In this document: one piece after another, positions 53,978-64,000 of the stretch
How the letters are laid out: each line of letters starts with the position of its first letter
Position numbering within the stretch: the first letter of the stretch is position 1
Source of the DNA: Prostheceraeus crozeri
Lineage: Eukaryota; Platyhelminthes; Polycladida; Euryleptidae
Assembly (NCBI GenBank): GCA_907163375.1
Contig: CAJQUW010010466.1
Coordinates: 1 to 64,000 of the forward strand
DNA length: 64,000 nt
Direction: 5' to 3'
Position numbers and translations under genes: made by a program
The notes under the pieces: model-generated
Databases searched by the model: none
The model's input: the letters and a program-made list of their open reading frames with translations, nothing else
Told to the model about the DNA's origin: nothing

Positions 53978-55636
53978 GACAGGACCCCGGATTTTGATAG
54001 GACTACGACTCCGGGAGTAAGCCTTAGCAATAGAAAAAAATTAGACCCCCGGCCCACTCTATGCGTTAGGCACCAATATCAATTCACCGGATCCATGGAA
54101 TCAATTATTGCGCCAGACTAATCTAACGCGGGGTGGATTTAGCAGGTCAAATCATCTTAGAATATTCAATGAATATACCGGTTATTGCCTAAAGTACCCA
54201 AATACAAGAGCGCCTTTAGATGTACGTGCCACATGTTCGTGAATCTGCATAAAAAATATCCACGAATGTTGTGGAAATTGGACTTGATGCTTTACATTTT
54301 GCCTTTGATATGCGTAGACATCGCATGTTGTGATGCAGATATTCATGCTTACTTGTATGTTTCATTGAAACATCTTGATATAGAATAATATTATCCGTGA
54401 ATTTGATAGATAACTATCGGTGCTTAATGTAATGAACCATTTAATCATAATATACTCATAGCATCGTGACAGATGATGATCATATCATAGCATAAATGGC
54501 AATCAGTAGATGGATACCAGCTGGGTTACCACTAGCTGAAATCCGAGGTTGACATGGCCACATTCCAAATTTTAAAATTGTCTCTTTGTGAGAGCCAGTC
54601 AAGATGCTCATGAAAATCACCTTCGACAGAAAGTTAATGACTGTCGACGAGAGCAAGCGAGACCTAGACTTTCAAGTGACCCTGAGACACTATCAATAAT
54701 GAGGATCCAATGCATGCGCAAATGGCTTGTATTTGAGAACATGCAACTATGAAATCACTGTCTTCATGTCTCTGTACAAAGTAAAGTAAAGTACGTTCAG
54801 CATGGAAATATGATTTCGCATGTCATGCGTCAATCACTTGCTGCAGCATCATTAATGCCTATAAACAACTCTTTTCAAAGACTTAGAAGAATAACTGAGA
54901 AAATATTCAGTTCATGGAGGCCTTTTCTCAAGAAATCATTTTCAATGCTTACTGAATCTGACGGAATCTTGTATTCATCTTCTCAAATATACTGTTACCT
55001 CAACAACTCTATGGACTGTGCTAATTGGCCCATTGAATCAGAGGAAATTAAATGATTGCTACTGTAACCTTGATTTCATGAGTTAGATACTAACGGGGAG
55101 AATGTCATTCTATTCGATAAATTGTACTATTTTGAGTATATTTGAGTGATATAATGATAGGAAAATATGAACTTAAAGTTTTATGATATGCAAGTATCGT
55201 CTACTTCAAGAAGTCATAATTTGCTTATTTGATTGTTAACACGACGAAGTTGATATTCCAAATTTAGGTATGTAAAGAGGGATTCCCTCTACATATTTGT
55301 AACGATTCAAAATGTTAACCGTAGCCTGGAGTCCCATCATCTTGAAAGGACTCAGACTACGGCCAAAACAATATTTCTCCAGGACTCCGACTTTGCATCC
55401 TTGCCTATGAACTGCCCAAACATTGGACTAAGAAGAAATCGTTTAATTTCAGATTGTATCGAGCATAAGCACCATCTCAACGAAAACGGCCAAATATGAA
55501 AATAAAAGGGAACATATTTTATACGAATAGAAACAGTGCACTAAAACACAAACGCCAATGAAGTTTGTTCCAATGAATTAAAAGCATCATGCCCATTGGT
55601 GTTGATTCTCATTAAGTTTGAATAAATTTGAAAGTT

Positions 55637-55685
55637 TCATTGTACTTCGGCGGTCACAATAATTGTGACCGCCGAAGTACAATGA
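55637..55685. repeat. Perfect palindrome, 24-bp arms
   Basis: Two 24-nt arms (TCATTGTACTTCGGCGGTCA... and its complement) with a single central A. GC-rich core GGCGGTC. No flanking duplication seen. Confidence 0.9.
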
Positions 55686-56569
55686 ACTCAAAAATTATGT
55701 TGACGTGTTTTATATTTATTATGATTATTTGACAACTACAACTGATGTTGGTGGTGTTGTTGATTGATGAGCCAATTGACGAGTCGCGCTTGTGTAGCTC
55801 ATTCAGTAGGTTAGAGGTCAGGTTAACCTAACCTTGGTCGTTAGTCGAAGGTACCAGCCGCACATCTTTTGCATGGCAATTTGATCTATTGTTTATTTAA
55901 TTTCATTTTTGTTAATTGAAGTGACCCGCTCATGTGCACTGTAAACCGTAGACCGACAATTATCCTACAAAATTACTGACATAATCAACCGACGATTGTC
56001 ACCTCCAATATTCTGCGATATCCGACGAATTTTGTAGGTTATCCACCGACATTCGAAACAGATGCTTTGTATACAAATGAACTAAACAAAAACTGTTGAA
56101 TATAGATTCATTTATTCGATTAGTGATTGCTTTGACTTTTGGGCAATCTGTATTGTTGTGTGGCAAAACCATGATTTATTTTGACATAATTTAATGAATT
56201 ACCAACATCTTTGACAAAATTTAAGCTATAATTCATTGCTATTCATTTTGTCGCTTTTTGTCAGATAATTCAGTGGCAATCATCCTACGAGAACTAACAA
56301 TGGCCGACAAAATGGATTTTGTAGGATAAATGTCTATCAATTATCAGTCAACGGTTTACAATGTGGAATTATATAATTTTGTAATTATTATGAATTTATA
56401 TATAATATACAAAATATAATATATAAAACCTTATAATTAGCAATCATAAAGCTTGCATATTTCATTGTTCCTGTGCCATTATTGTAGTTTTTGCATGTGT
56501 ATACATGTGTATGTATTTACAAAACCATCCTTGAGCGTGAGGCATTCTCTTAGATTGTGAGACTACTAA

Positions 56570-56770
56570 GGCCTATTAACTGAATAACATAAAGTCACTA
56601 AAGATCTAAAGAGAATAATAATGACTAAGTCAGTAAAAGACACCAACACCCTTGATTCCCCGAACGCACTCGCCCGAAACGGGAATTGAACATAAGTCCA
56701 CGGTGGAGACGAGCTCGCACTTTCTTCACTATGGGCCATGCTGACTGTACCGTAAGTCGAAAGACTTTTG
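56570..56770 (-). mobile_element. tRNA-derived SINE
   Basis: On the minus strand an A-box-like TGGCCCATAGTGAAG (about 56738-56724) is followed ~40 nt later by a B-box-like GTTCAATTCCCG (about 56691-56680) and a tRNA-like arm CCCGTTTCGGG. A non-tRNA tail follows toward 56570. These are internal Pol III promoter boxes. An exact tRNA source cannot be named. Confidence 0.55.
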
Positions 56771-58363
56771 TTGTCATTAAACCGCTGGCGTGGACATGAA
56801 GCTGAACTCAAATTCAAAGCATAATTAGCCAGATCGGAGCGAGACTCCAAGAAATATAGCTGGAGCAGAACGTGCAGTTAAGGAAATATGGTCCGAGCGT
56901 AGAGGAATTGTTCATTTTACACCGCTCCACATCACTGATTCTCATCTAGCACAATTGAAATTATAAAAATAGGAACCAAAAAGATATTAGCCTATATTGC
57001 GTATGTATTAATGTGAGGTTGTATGGATCTAAATTATGGTAATTTAGTGTTCGGATAGCTTTCTGTAAGTTACGGCAATGTTCGTCGACTATCACAGCTT
57101 TTCTCATACAGCAAAAATGTATCATTCTAATTTTAATTTTTCATTTCTCAATGAGTGAGCTACCTCTGTCTCATTAGTGTTCCCACACATTAACAGAGGT
57201 TATTCAAACGTAGAGAATTCACTCGTGTTTATTATTCTGTCTTGTGTATGTGCACGCATGTGGAAGTTATTGTATACATGTGCAAGAATTTTTTGAAAGC
57301 AAATATTAATAATCGAAAGCTATTAAAAAAGCTTCACTTGGCCTATTACATTATTAGTCATTACGATAAAGCTGAAAACTCGTAGGTAATGTTGTAATGT
57401 ACAAAGATCTGACAGAATAATACCGGGGTCATTGTGAACAAGAAATGTTCATTCACAAAAAATGTGCGATGACTCGCCAATCGACGCACAAGCGCACTAT
57501 CTCAGTTGATAGAACAATTGATATAGATAATTAGTGATGTCGTGGGTTAAAAACTCAAGAAAATGCATTTCGATCCAGCTCTCTTCAATTTCAATGTCAG
57601 TATGTTAAAAAAGGGTTTTGAAACCGGTTTTAAAGAACTTTAAGCGGTTATTGCCTAGGTCAGTGATAAAACACTAACAAGGGAAAAGTTAAATTAGGCC
57701 AAACATTTTACTCATAATCTAAAATATCATAAAAACGCAAGGATATACTCGTAGACCGAAGCTAAAAAAATACATTATTCGACCACCTGATAACACAGAA
57801 ATGAAATGAAATAATTCGCTTAGTCGTGGAAAAAGTGCAGTGAATGGGCCCTATACTAAAAACTGGAAATTGAAGTCACTAACAAGTCAAAACATCAACA
57901 ACCATAATGCCTCAATTCTGCAAATCACCCAAACTTAAGTTAATCACGTCACCACCTTCCTCCAGGCAAAATCTCATTTCTCTCACATATTAAACACATT
58001 AGAGCACTTTAAACTCCTCAAATATCACTCAAAACTCCATTATATGCTACTAACAAACCAAAGTTTTTGCGGAGTTTGAAATGCTTTATGGAAGGTGATG
58101 AGATCTTGCATGCAGGAAGGTGCTGATGTGATTGACCTTAGTTTTGGTGGTTTGTAGAATTGAGTCATTGGTTGTTGATATTTTCCCAGGTAGTCATCAG
58201 AAACGCACTGATATTCTAGCAACCCTTAATTAGAATTCTGATAACCCTTTCTTCTATGAAGAACCCATAATATGCTTAAAGATAAAGATAATTATGCTTT
58301 TCAAGTAAGTCTTGCTTTTCATCTTGTAACTGTGGATTTTATAGGATCATCTCTCTCTTCTAG

Positions 58364-58580
58364 GGGTGAAGATAAATTCGATGACAGTTGGTGTGGATTC
58401 CAATGTTCAATTTGAAAACTGTTCATCATATGCCACCAAATATAATGTCAATACCAACATCTTCAAGTATGCAAAGGAGGCCGGAATGTCTACAGGAGTT
58501 GTCACAACAACCCCATTAACACATGCGACGCCAGCGTCATCATATGCTCATACTCCAAGCCGATATTGGATGTCAGATAA
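58364..58580 (+). CDS. Alkaline phosphatase paralogue 2, exon 2
   Basis: Acceptor TAG at 58361-58363; two bases finish the Gly codon opened by exon 1 (phase 1). The translation NSMTVGVDSNVQFENCSSY is followed by KEAGMSTGVVTTTPLTHATP and ASSYAHTPSRYWMSD, the family's Mg-binding THATP and following YAH block. The donor GTAAGT is at 58581, phase 2. The downstream exons are not seen before 64000. Confidence 0.9.
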
Positions 58581-60199
58581 GTAAGTACCCCATATAACTT
58601 TCAAATGCTCTGTTGCTGTGCAAACGATGAATTCTATCTTTGCCGCAATCACAACAGGCTCTGAAAATAATTCGGCCCACACACCTAAAAAATGTTTGAT
58701 GTATTGTTTAAAATGGGATAAAAATTAGTTTGCACTCTTTCCGGCGTTGGATACGTGACGCCCTGACCCGCGAGATTCAGAACGAAACTTGGTCGGCAGC
58801 GGTCCTTTGTGGCCGATAAAAGAGTTATTTCTGCTCTCTCACGTTTCTTCCCTTACAAAAATCATACATTTAAAGATGATGGCATTATTGAAATGAAAGC
58901 TACGCGATGACTTGTTATTTTTTTATGCCCCCTCGTCAATAATGGGTCAATCTTCATAATCATTAACAAATGTTTTCTCGAATTGATTCAAAAATTTTTT
59001 AAGAGCATTTGAAGGAAAATTATCAAACCGTCAAACTGTCGGAGGACATTGATTTTGCAGCTTATAATTAGATGTTGATCAGCTAAATTTTGCTACATGA
59101 CTTTTCCTCGGACAGTTTTACCAAATGTGAGTTTCAGGACCATTAATAGTCCATTTTGACATGGAACCTTTTAAATGCGTGCATGCATTTGTTCTTTTCA
59201 TCGCTTCAAAATGTATACAAAAATTTGACTAAAGAACTCTCGATAAATCACAGGAATATGTACAAAATTATTGCACAACATGGAACACAAAATTAAAAAC
59301 TTAACATAGATACCAGAAGACACCAACAAATTATAACGTGATCTCTAGATAATCACTCATGTCAGAAAATCTGAAAGGAAACGTTGAAAATACATATTCT
59401 TCAAGAAGCAAACTTACCAAAGACGTAAAAGTTCCACTGTCTTTGGAACTAACTGAATGGAAATCCACTGAAATTCACTTGAAAAGAGTAGGTGCCAAAT
59501 TCGAAGCTTTTTCTGACCAGTCACTTTTGATACAATTTTTCAGAAAGGGGAACGTCTGCAATACTTGCCTTAGAGGCCTTGCAAAATCAGCGTGCTTTTC
59601 ACTTTCATGTAATAAGTCATCATTGCCGGAAATCATTATTTCATTACATTTACTGAAGAAAATTTGTGTGGGGAGAATTAGACTTCTCCTGGTCCATTTC
59701 TCCACACACAAATTTTCTTCAGGAAATATAAATCCATATGCTGCACTAAATATAAGTTATCAAAGCTATTTGTTGAGAAGGCCTTATGCATTTGGCCGTA
59801 TTGACCCAGGTGGATCAAACTTCCAAGTGGCATTTAGTTACAATTGATAACCAATGTGGCTTCAGACGTAATTAGCAGAAACAGAAATTTACGAATATTC
59901 TTAGGTGAAAGCAAAAAGCACCTGGTAAACCGCAACAACGTGTGGCAGAAATTGGTAGCGAAATTGTCTTGCTATACTCTTTAAGTTGTATTCTTCAGAA
60001 AGAAATTGTGATATTTGGGACGATCATTTCTCTTCATTCTCCCCTAATATTTGATATACTGTAGAATCAATATTTAATGACTTGCCCCGGAACCTAAAAC
60101 TAGCTCCGACCCACCTAAACACGAAAACTTGCGACGGAGCTGCGAGGAAGAGGAGGACGAGGTTCTGGACCTGTAACCCCATGAGGGTCCAGTTTATAC
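58581..60199. other. Phosphatase paralogue 2, intron 2, with a hairpin
   Basis: No exon recognised. A 25-bp stem-loop lies at 59653-59722 within an otherwise unremarkable open frame (59359-59847) that shows no domain. Confidence 0.5.
59653..59722. repeat. Hairpin with 25-nt arms
   Basis: Arms 59653-59677 and 59698-59722 pair with one mismatch around a 20-nt loop. Size would fit a small-RNA precursor or a tiny palindromic element; strand unknown. Confidence 0.75.
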
Positions 60200-60480
60200 T
60201 CACGAAGCATATGACGTTGTCTGCTTATTGTTTGAGTCAAATATCACGCCAAGGATTTTCAGCTCTTCTACCAGGGGTATGTTCGACAGATGGATAGGAG
60301 TAAAGCGTGGATAACGTTCAATTGCCAACACTTTGCACTTATTCATATTTAGAGGTAAGTCAACGCTCTCAGACCATTTCAACAGTGAATAATGGACTTC
60401 TTCCACGTGAGCATTCGCTGAATCTACAAAGAGGTGAGAAAGTAGCAAAGTCATCAGCATATTTTACCATTTTACACGGT
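60200..60480 (-). pseudogene. LINE reverse transcriptase fragment
   Basis: Minus strand: EVHYSLLKWSESVDLPLNMN and KCKVLAIERYP, then PLVEELKILGVIFDSNNKQ. This is the stretch after the RT active site in non-LTR elements (WS...N.LPLN..KC, then LGV.FD). The active site and all other domains are absent. A short relic within phosphatase intron 2. Confidence 0.7.
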
Positions 60481-61849
60481 TTGCCGGATATGTCGAAAGA
60501 ATTTCATTATTCATGACTTGCTATCCGAAGAACATTTCAGCTCGCCCTCGAACTCGGAGGCCGAACTCTTCAACTTGACTCCTGACCCTTTTCCGATCCG
60601 CAAGTGCCCGAGACATCTTTCCTCAATTCCCGACCTCAAGGACCTTCCAGCATGGGCGCATAATTTACCAACCAGATAAAGGCATAATGATGATAACAGT
60701 CAGTGGCGTCTTCTCCGTACCTGCGAGGCCTTCGACGCATCCTCAAAAATTATTTACCAACATTTACGAAAATGAAAAGTGTCATCATTCATTTAAATTC
60801 GATAGCTTCTCGTGATAGCTTCCGTCTCAAAATCAGACGCTAACCTCAAGAGTGAACAGTTTTTCAACACGTTCTTGAATCACAGCTGTTTTCTTCGAAC
60901 AATTAGACACACAAGCTAGTCGTGTGTTCAGACGGAGCACTGATGTCAGACAGCGAAAAAGAGTTGTGTGCGTGTGAGGCAGTAAGCGCACGCGCCCGCT
61001 TAAATGTTGGCTTTCCCGATAGACATGATGCTTTGCCTTCTCCAATTTTTGCAATGAAATTCTACGTAATTCTTGATCGAGGCGCGGTGCCTAAATATAG
61101 TAAGGGAAGCGCAACCCAATTGTTCCCAGCTTCGCTTAATGTGAGAGAGGCCAATACGTCGACAGTGACAGATGGATGACGTTCAGACAAGACTGCGATC
61201 AGATGATGAGCGTTCTCCAATGAATGCAGAGTAATGCATCTGACTCGAACACCCAGATTCGGTAGAATTCCATAATTTGCTTTTACGTGATTGATGTGAC
61301 ACTATGTTTATTACTGCAGATGAGATCAAAAACACGCTTTTCGTCGGAAGGGAATACATTGAAAAGATGACAGTCGTCAAAGCAAGGTAGGCCAACACCT
61401 GTTATAAAATGAAAGTACTCACTGAGAAAAAAATAAGAAATACTACACAAGACATTTTAATGCATCAAATTTCAAACAAGTGAGTGACTGACCAGCCGTG
61501 AGAAACACAGAAAACTGTTGGCCTGGCCTCCTTTTTCTCGAGAAAATGTGGTCTCAGCTCCTAGCGACATGAGCAATCACTTCTCATGTGCACATTCACT
61601 TTGCCTTAAAAAATGTTCGGGATATTGTTATCAAAAATTCAGCTTTTATGAAAATTAATGTTGCAACATAAAAGTGTTTGGTATAGAAATAGTATTCCAA
61701 TGCCGAGTGAAGGCCTATGGTCTGAGAGCACGCGACGCCACTGATAACAGTGTTGATTCCGAATAGCTCGACGATTCCACAACTTCACCCAACACCTCCC
61801 ACTCTAAAAGTCTCACTGCAGCCAATTAATGGGGCCTATTTTACCGAAG

Positions 61850-62560
61850 CATTCGACCGCAATTGTTACATAGGACCCCTCTACTGAGAAGCCCTTCCCT
61901 TATTCTTTGGAAGAGCAATCAGTACTGCGTAAATCTATTGAGCAATTCCAAACTCAAGTAATTACCGCATAGGCAAAACATGACCCTTATCTATGATATC
62001 CCTTCACTATACCCAAAACTGGATGGAACCGAGCGTTTTTAGTTGGCTTTTCTCATCTAGTCAAACAACTACCAGTTCTTCTCATTTACCTCCTAACATT
62101 TACTTCAGTCCAACGACATCAGATAACATCAAGACGAGCAATGGCAACTCGTGTTGACTTTACACAGGCCTTTTTCTCGGTATCCTTGAATAGATAGGTG
62201 AGACACATTACTGCTTTCCGATTTCAAAAACAGAATGTTTTGCTTCACACTACTCCCGATGGGAATCGCCATTAGCTGCAGAAAATCAAAGTGACTGCTC
62301 AAAGACATCATTCAGCCGAATTGACAAGAACTAGTCGTGAGATGGGTGCATGTCGATGACTTCTGGGTCATCGCCAGAAGACGGCTGAATCATAAATTGC
62401 GGCGCCGATTGTTATCATATATGCAATCAAAGAATTTCATGCTTAATGTCGGCAAGTCTAAACTTTGTCCTATGCTACATCAAAGGTGGATTATGTCGCC
62501 TTTGAATCGATATTTCCAAAAGCATTTTCATCTTCCTCAATAAGTCTGTAAAGCATCAGA
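61850..62560 (+). pseudogene. Degenerate reverse transcriptase of uncertain class
   Basis: In shifting frames: FTIPKTGWNR (an early RT block), RVDFTQAFFSVSL (catalytic Asp region), then MRWVHVDDFWVIARRR with a VDD active site and LNVGKSKLCPMLHQR. The VDD box and the following 'N.GKSKL.P' order suit DIRS- or gypsy-like RTs better than LINEs. Many stops. No LTRs or other domains found. Confidence 0.5.
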
Positions 62561-62564
62561 TCAG

Positions 62565-63862
62565 GTAGGGTAGGGTGGGGTAAGACGCCCCCTTAAGCGA
62601 GATTCGACTGTTCAGGAACTATTGCGCTTCTTTCTGCCAGATCTTGCCATTATTAATTATTTCAGTGTATGCACAAGTTACATGGACAGGGACTACACCT
62701 AGAAATTCAGAGAAGATCCATATTTTTCAACTTTCAAAAAGCACCAAAAAGGGGTAGGTAAGACGCCCCACCCTGGGCGCAACCCACTCCCAACTTTTAA
62801 AATTATGAAATATCTTTAGGAAAGCTTGTCTATTAGGCCAATGTGATATGATCATCTAGCAAAACCAAAACAACTTGTCTTCCAGCTATTTATTCTATAA
62901 CATACAGGGGCCTATAGAACAAGATTAGGCCGAAACACTAGACTTATCAGTAAAAAGCATAATTCACAAATATAACTTGGCAGATTGCCGGCAACACATT
63001 CCTCATGCGCCCACTGACTGCATTGTATACACCAACTGTATCCACTTTTTATGTGGTCGGCTATTCGAATACATTTCGTTGCATTCTGATTTCTGAATCG
63101 CCTATATCGTCTGCCACTAGGTCTTCTTCACTGTGCGAAGACCTAGTGGCAGACGATATAGAGCTACTTTCATTTTGGCCTGTAGGTGCTGCTTATTTGG
63201 AGATGACATGAGTTTTTGTGCCCTCTATGCTCTCCGCTTCCTTGAACGCTATGGTTCTAGTTTTCATAGCTGACGTCTACGTGCATGATGCTTGTGATTG
63301 CATACCCAACTCGCGCGATCATAAAGCAACTACACTAATTAACTAGTCAATCAGTGCGCATAGACAACAAAGAAAAAAGTCGTGAGTTTGACTTGAAATC
63401 AATGCCATAAATTCAGAAGATATGAATTAATGCCGTTGACAACGAAGGCGTTAAAACGTATTATGGGGGCAAAATGCCGTCTTAGCCCGCCATGCAGGGC
63501 GGCGTCTTACCCCCAGCTGTATCTTCTTTTCTTCAATCTGTTTTCGAATGAAAACGTTAAACTGAATCAATCAGCTGTTTAAATCATATCTAGTGATGTG
63601 TTGACTTAAATTTACTACATTAAAGATATCAAAATGATATCTGATTGCTTCATAATACTTCATTTAACTTCAAAATAAATTACATCAAAAGCATCGAAAA
63701 TGAGAAAAGCAACATAGTTTCTAAACTAATGATGAAAATTCAATGATTTTTGGGTTCCAACCCATTTTTCTATGAGTATTAACCCTGGGAGGGTTCAAAT
63801 ATCCTGCATCATTATAGACTTCTGAGAAATCGATGGGGGCGTCTTACCCCACTCTACCCTAC
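62565..63862. mobile_element. Element bounded by 28-bp GC-rich inverted repeats
   Basis: GTAGGGTAGGGTGGGGTAAG... at 62565-62592 is matched inverted at 63835-63862 with one mismatch. The core GGTAAGACGCCCC recurs inside at about 62757 and, with palindromic surroundings, at 63477-63515. The interior (~1.24 kb) has no transposase. It also contains the hairpin at 63103-63160. Likely a non-autonomous DNA element. Confidence 0.7.
63103..63160. repeat. Perfect hairpin, 24-bp stem, 10-nt loop
   Basis: Arms 63103-63126 and 63137-63160 (TATATCGTCTGCCACTAGGT... and its complement) around ttcactgtgc. It resembles the other 24-25-nt-armed palindromes in this window in size only. Confidence 0.9.
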
Positions 63863-64000
63863 GTCGATGCCTGCAAACCGATTATTTTGCCGAGATTGTT
63901 TCTGATTGGCCAATTCTTATTGGTCAATCCTTTAGGTATAGTCTCTTGCAAACTGCCCCCATCGGCGTCCTCCGTGTTTAAGAAAAGAAACTAAAGCTCT
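63863..64000. other. Host non-coding DNA
   Basis: No feature recognised up to the window end. Confidence 0.5.

Larger units (their letters stand above)
53983..58363. other. Phosphatase paralogue 2, intron 1, 3' part
   Basis: Non-coding except for repeats: a 49-nt perfect palindrome (55637-55685) and a tRNA-type SINE (56570-56770). The intron ends in a pyrimidine tract and TAG at 58361-58363. Confidence 0.6.

Noticed and set aside
59359-59847. 162-codon open frame as a host gene
   Set aside because: No domain, no splice or promoter context, and it includes the 25-nt hairpin; probably chance.

Overview
The window is animal (metazoan) genomic DNA. Evidence for a host genome: alkaline-phosphatase exons with GT/AG splice sites, non-LTR retrotransposons, Tc1/IS630-type transposons, a copia-type LTR element and a tRNA-derived SINE. 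An AT-rich viral element of the adintovirus/Polinton (Maverick) kind is integrated at the left. I cannot assign the phylum; an invertebrate is likely.

Region 1 (1-460): a ~150-bp tandem repeat. Region 2 (about 640-18103): an endogenous adintovirus/Polinton of ~17.5 kb. It carries a protein-primed type DNA polymerase B, an A32-like packaging ATPase, a double jelly-roll major capsid protein, a penton-like minor capsid protein, an adenain-type cysteine protease, a pX-like and a second Gly/Ala-rich minor virion protein, a fibre-like coiled-coil protein, a phospholipase A2 domain joined to a retrovirus-type integrase, and several unknown genes. Near-terminal inverted copies of one small gene mark the two ends. 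Nearly every gene starts directly after an AT motif ending in T2-3A3-6ATG. Polymerase, ATPase, penton, protease and a conserved unknown gene carry frameshifts, so the copy is decaying or contains sequence errors. The most unusual property is a family of ~30-35-nt GC-rich double hairpins with changing stems and stereotyped loops (AAA/TTT and TTC/TTCG/TTCA). They are scattered through the AT-rich coding sequence, often in frame, and some coincide with stop codons, a frameshift or a domain junction.

Region 3 (18.1-38.9 kb): gene-poor host DNA with decayed transposons. These include a LINE relic (22.2-23.5 kb), a 748-bp almost perfect inverted repeat (28792-29539), a LINE with ORF1/endonuclease/RT (30.0-34.2 kb, minus) split by an 861-bp Tc1-type element, a MITE with a 10-bp target duplication (34314-35075), and other foldback repeats.

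Region 4 (38.9-64 kb): two head-to-head alkaline-phosphatase genes. One is seen only as exon 1 (minus, 39282-38922). The other has exon 1 at 43079-43457 and exon 2 at 58364-58580, separated by a 14.9-kb intron. That intron holds a young copia-type element (48952-53977, 458-bp LTRs differing at two positions, 5-bp target duplication), a SINE and other repeats. An IS630/Tc1-type transposon lies between the two phosphatase genes. Downstream of exon 2 are RT relics and an element bounded by 28-bp GC-rich inverted repeats.
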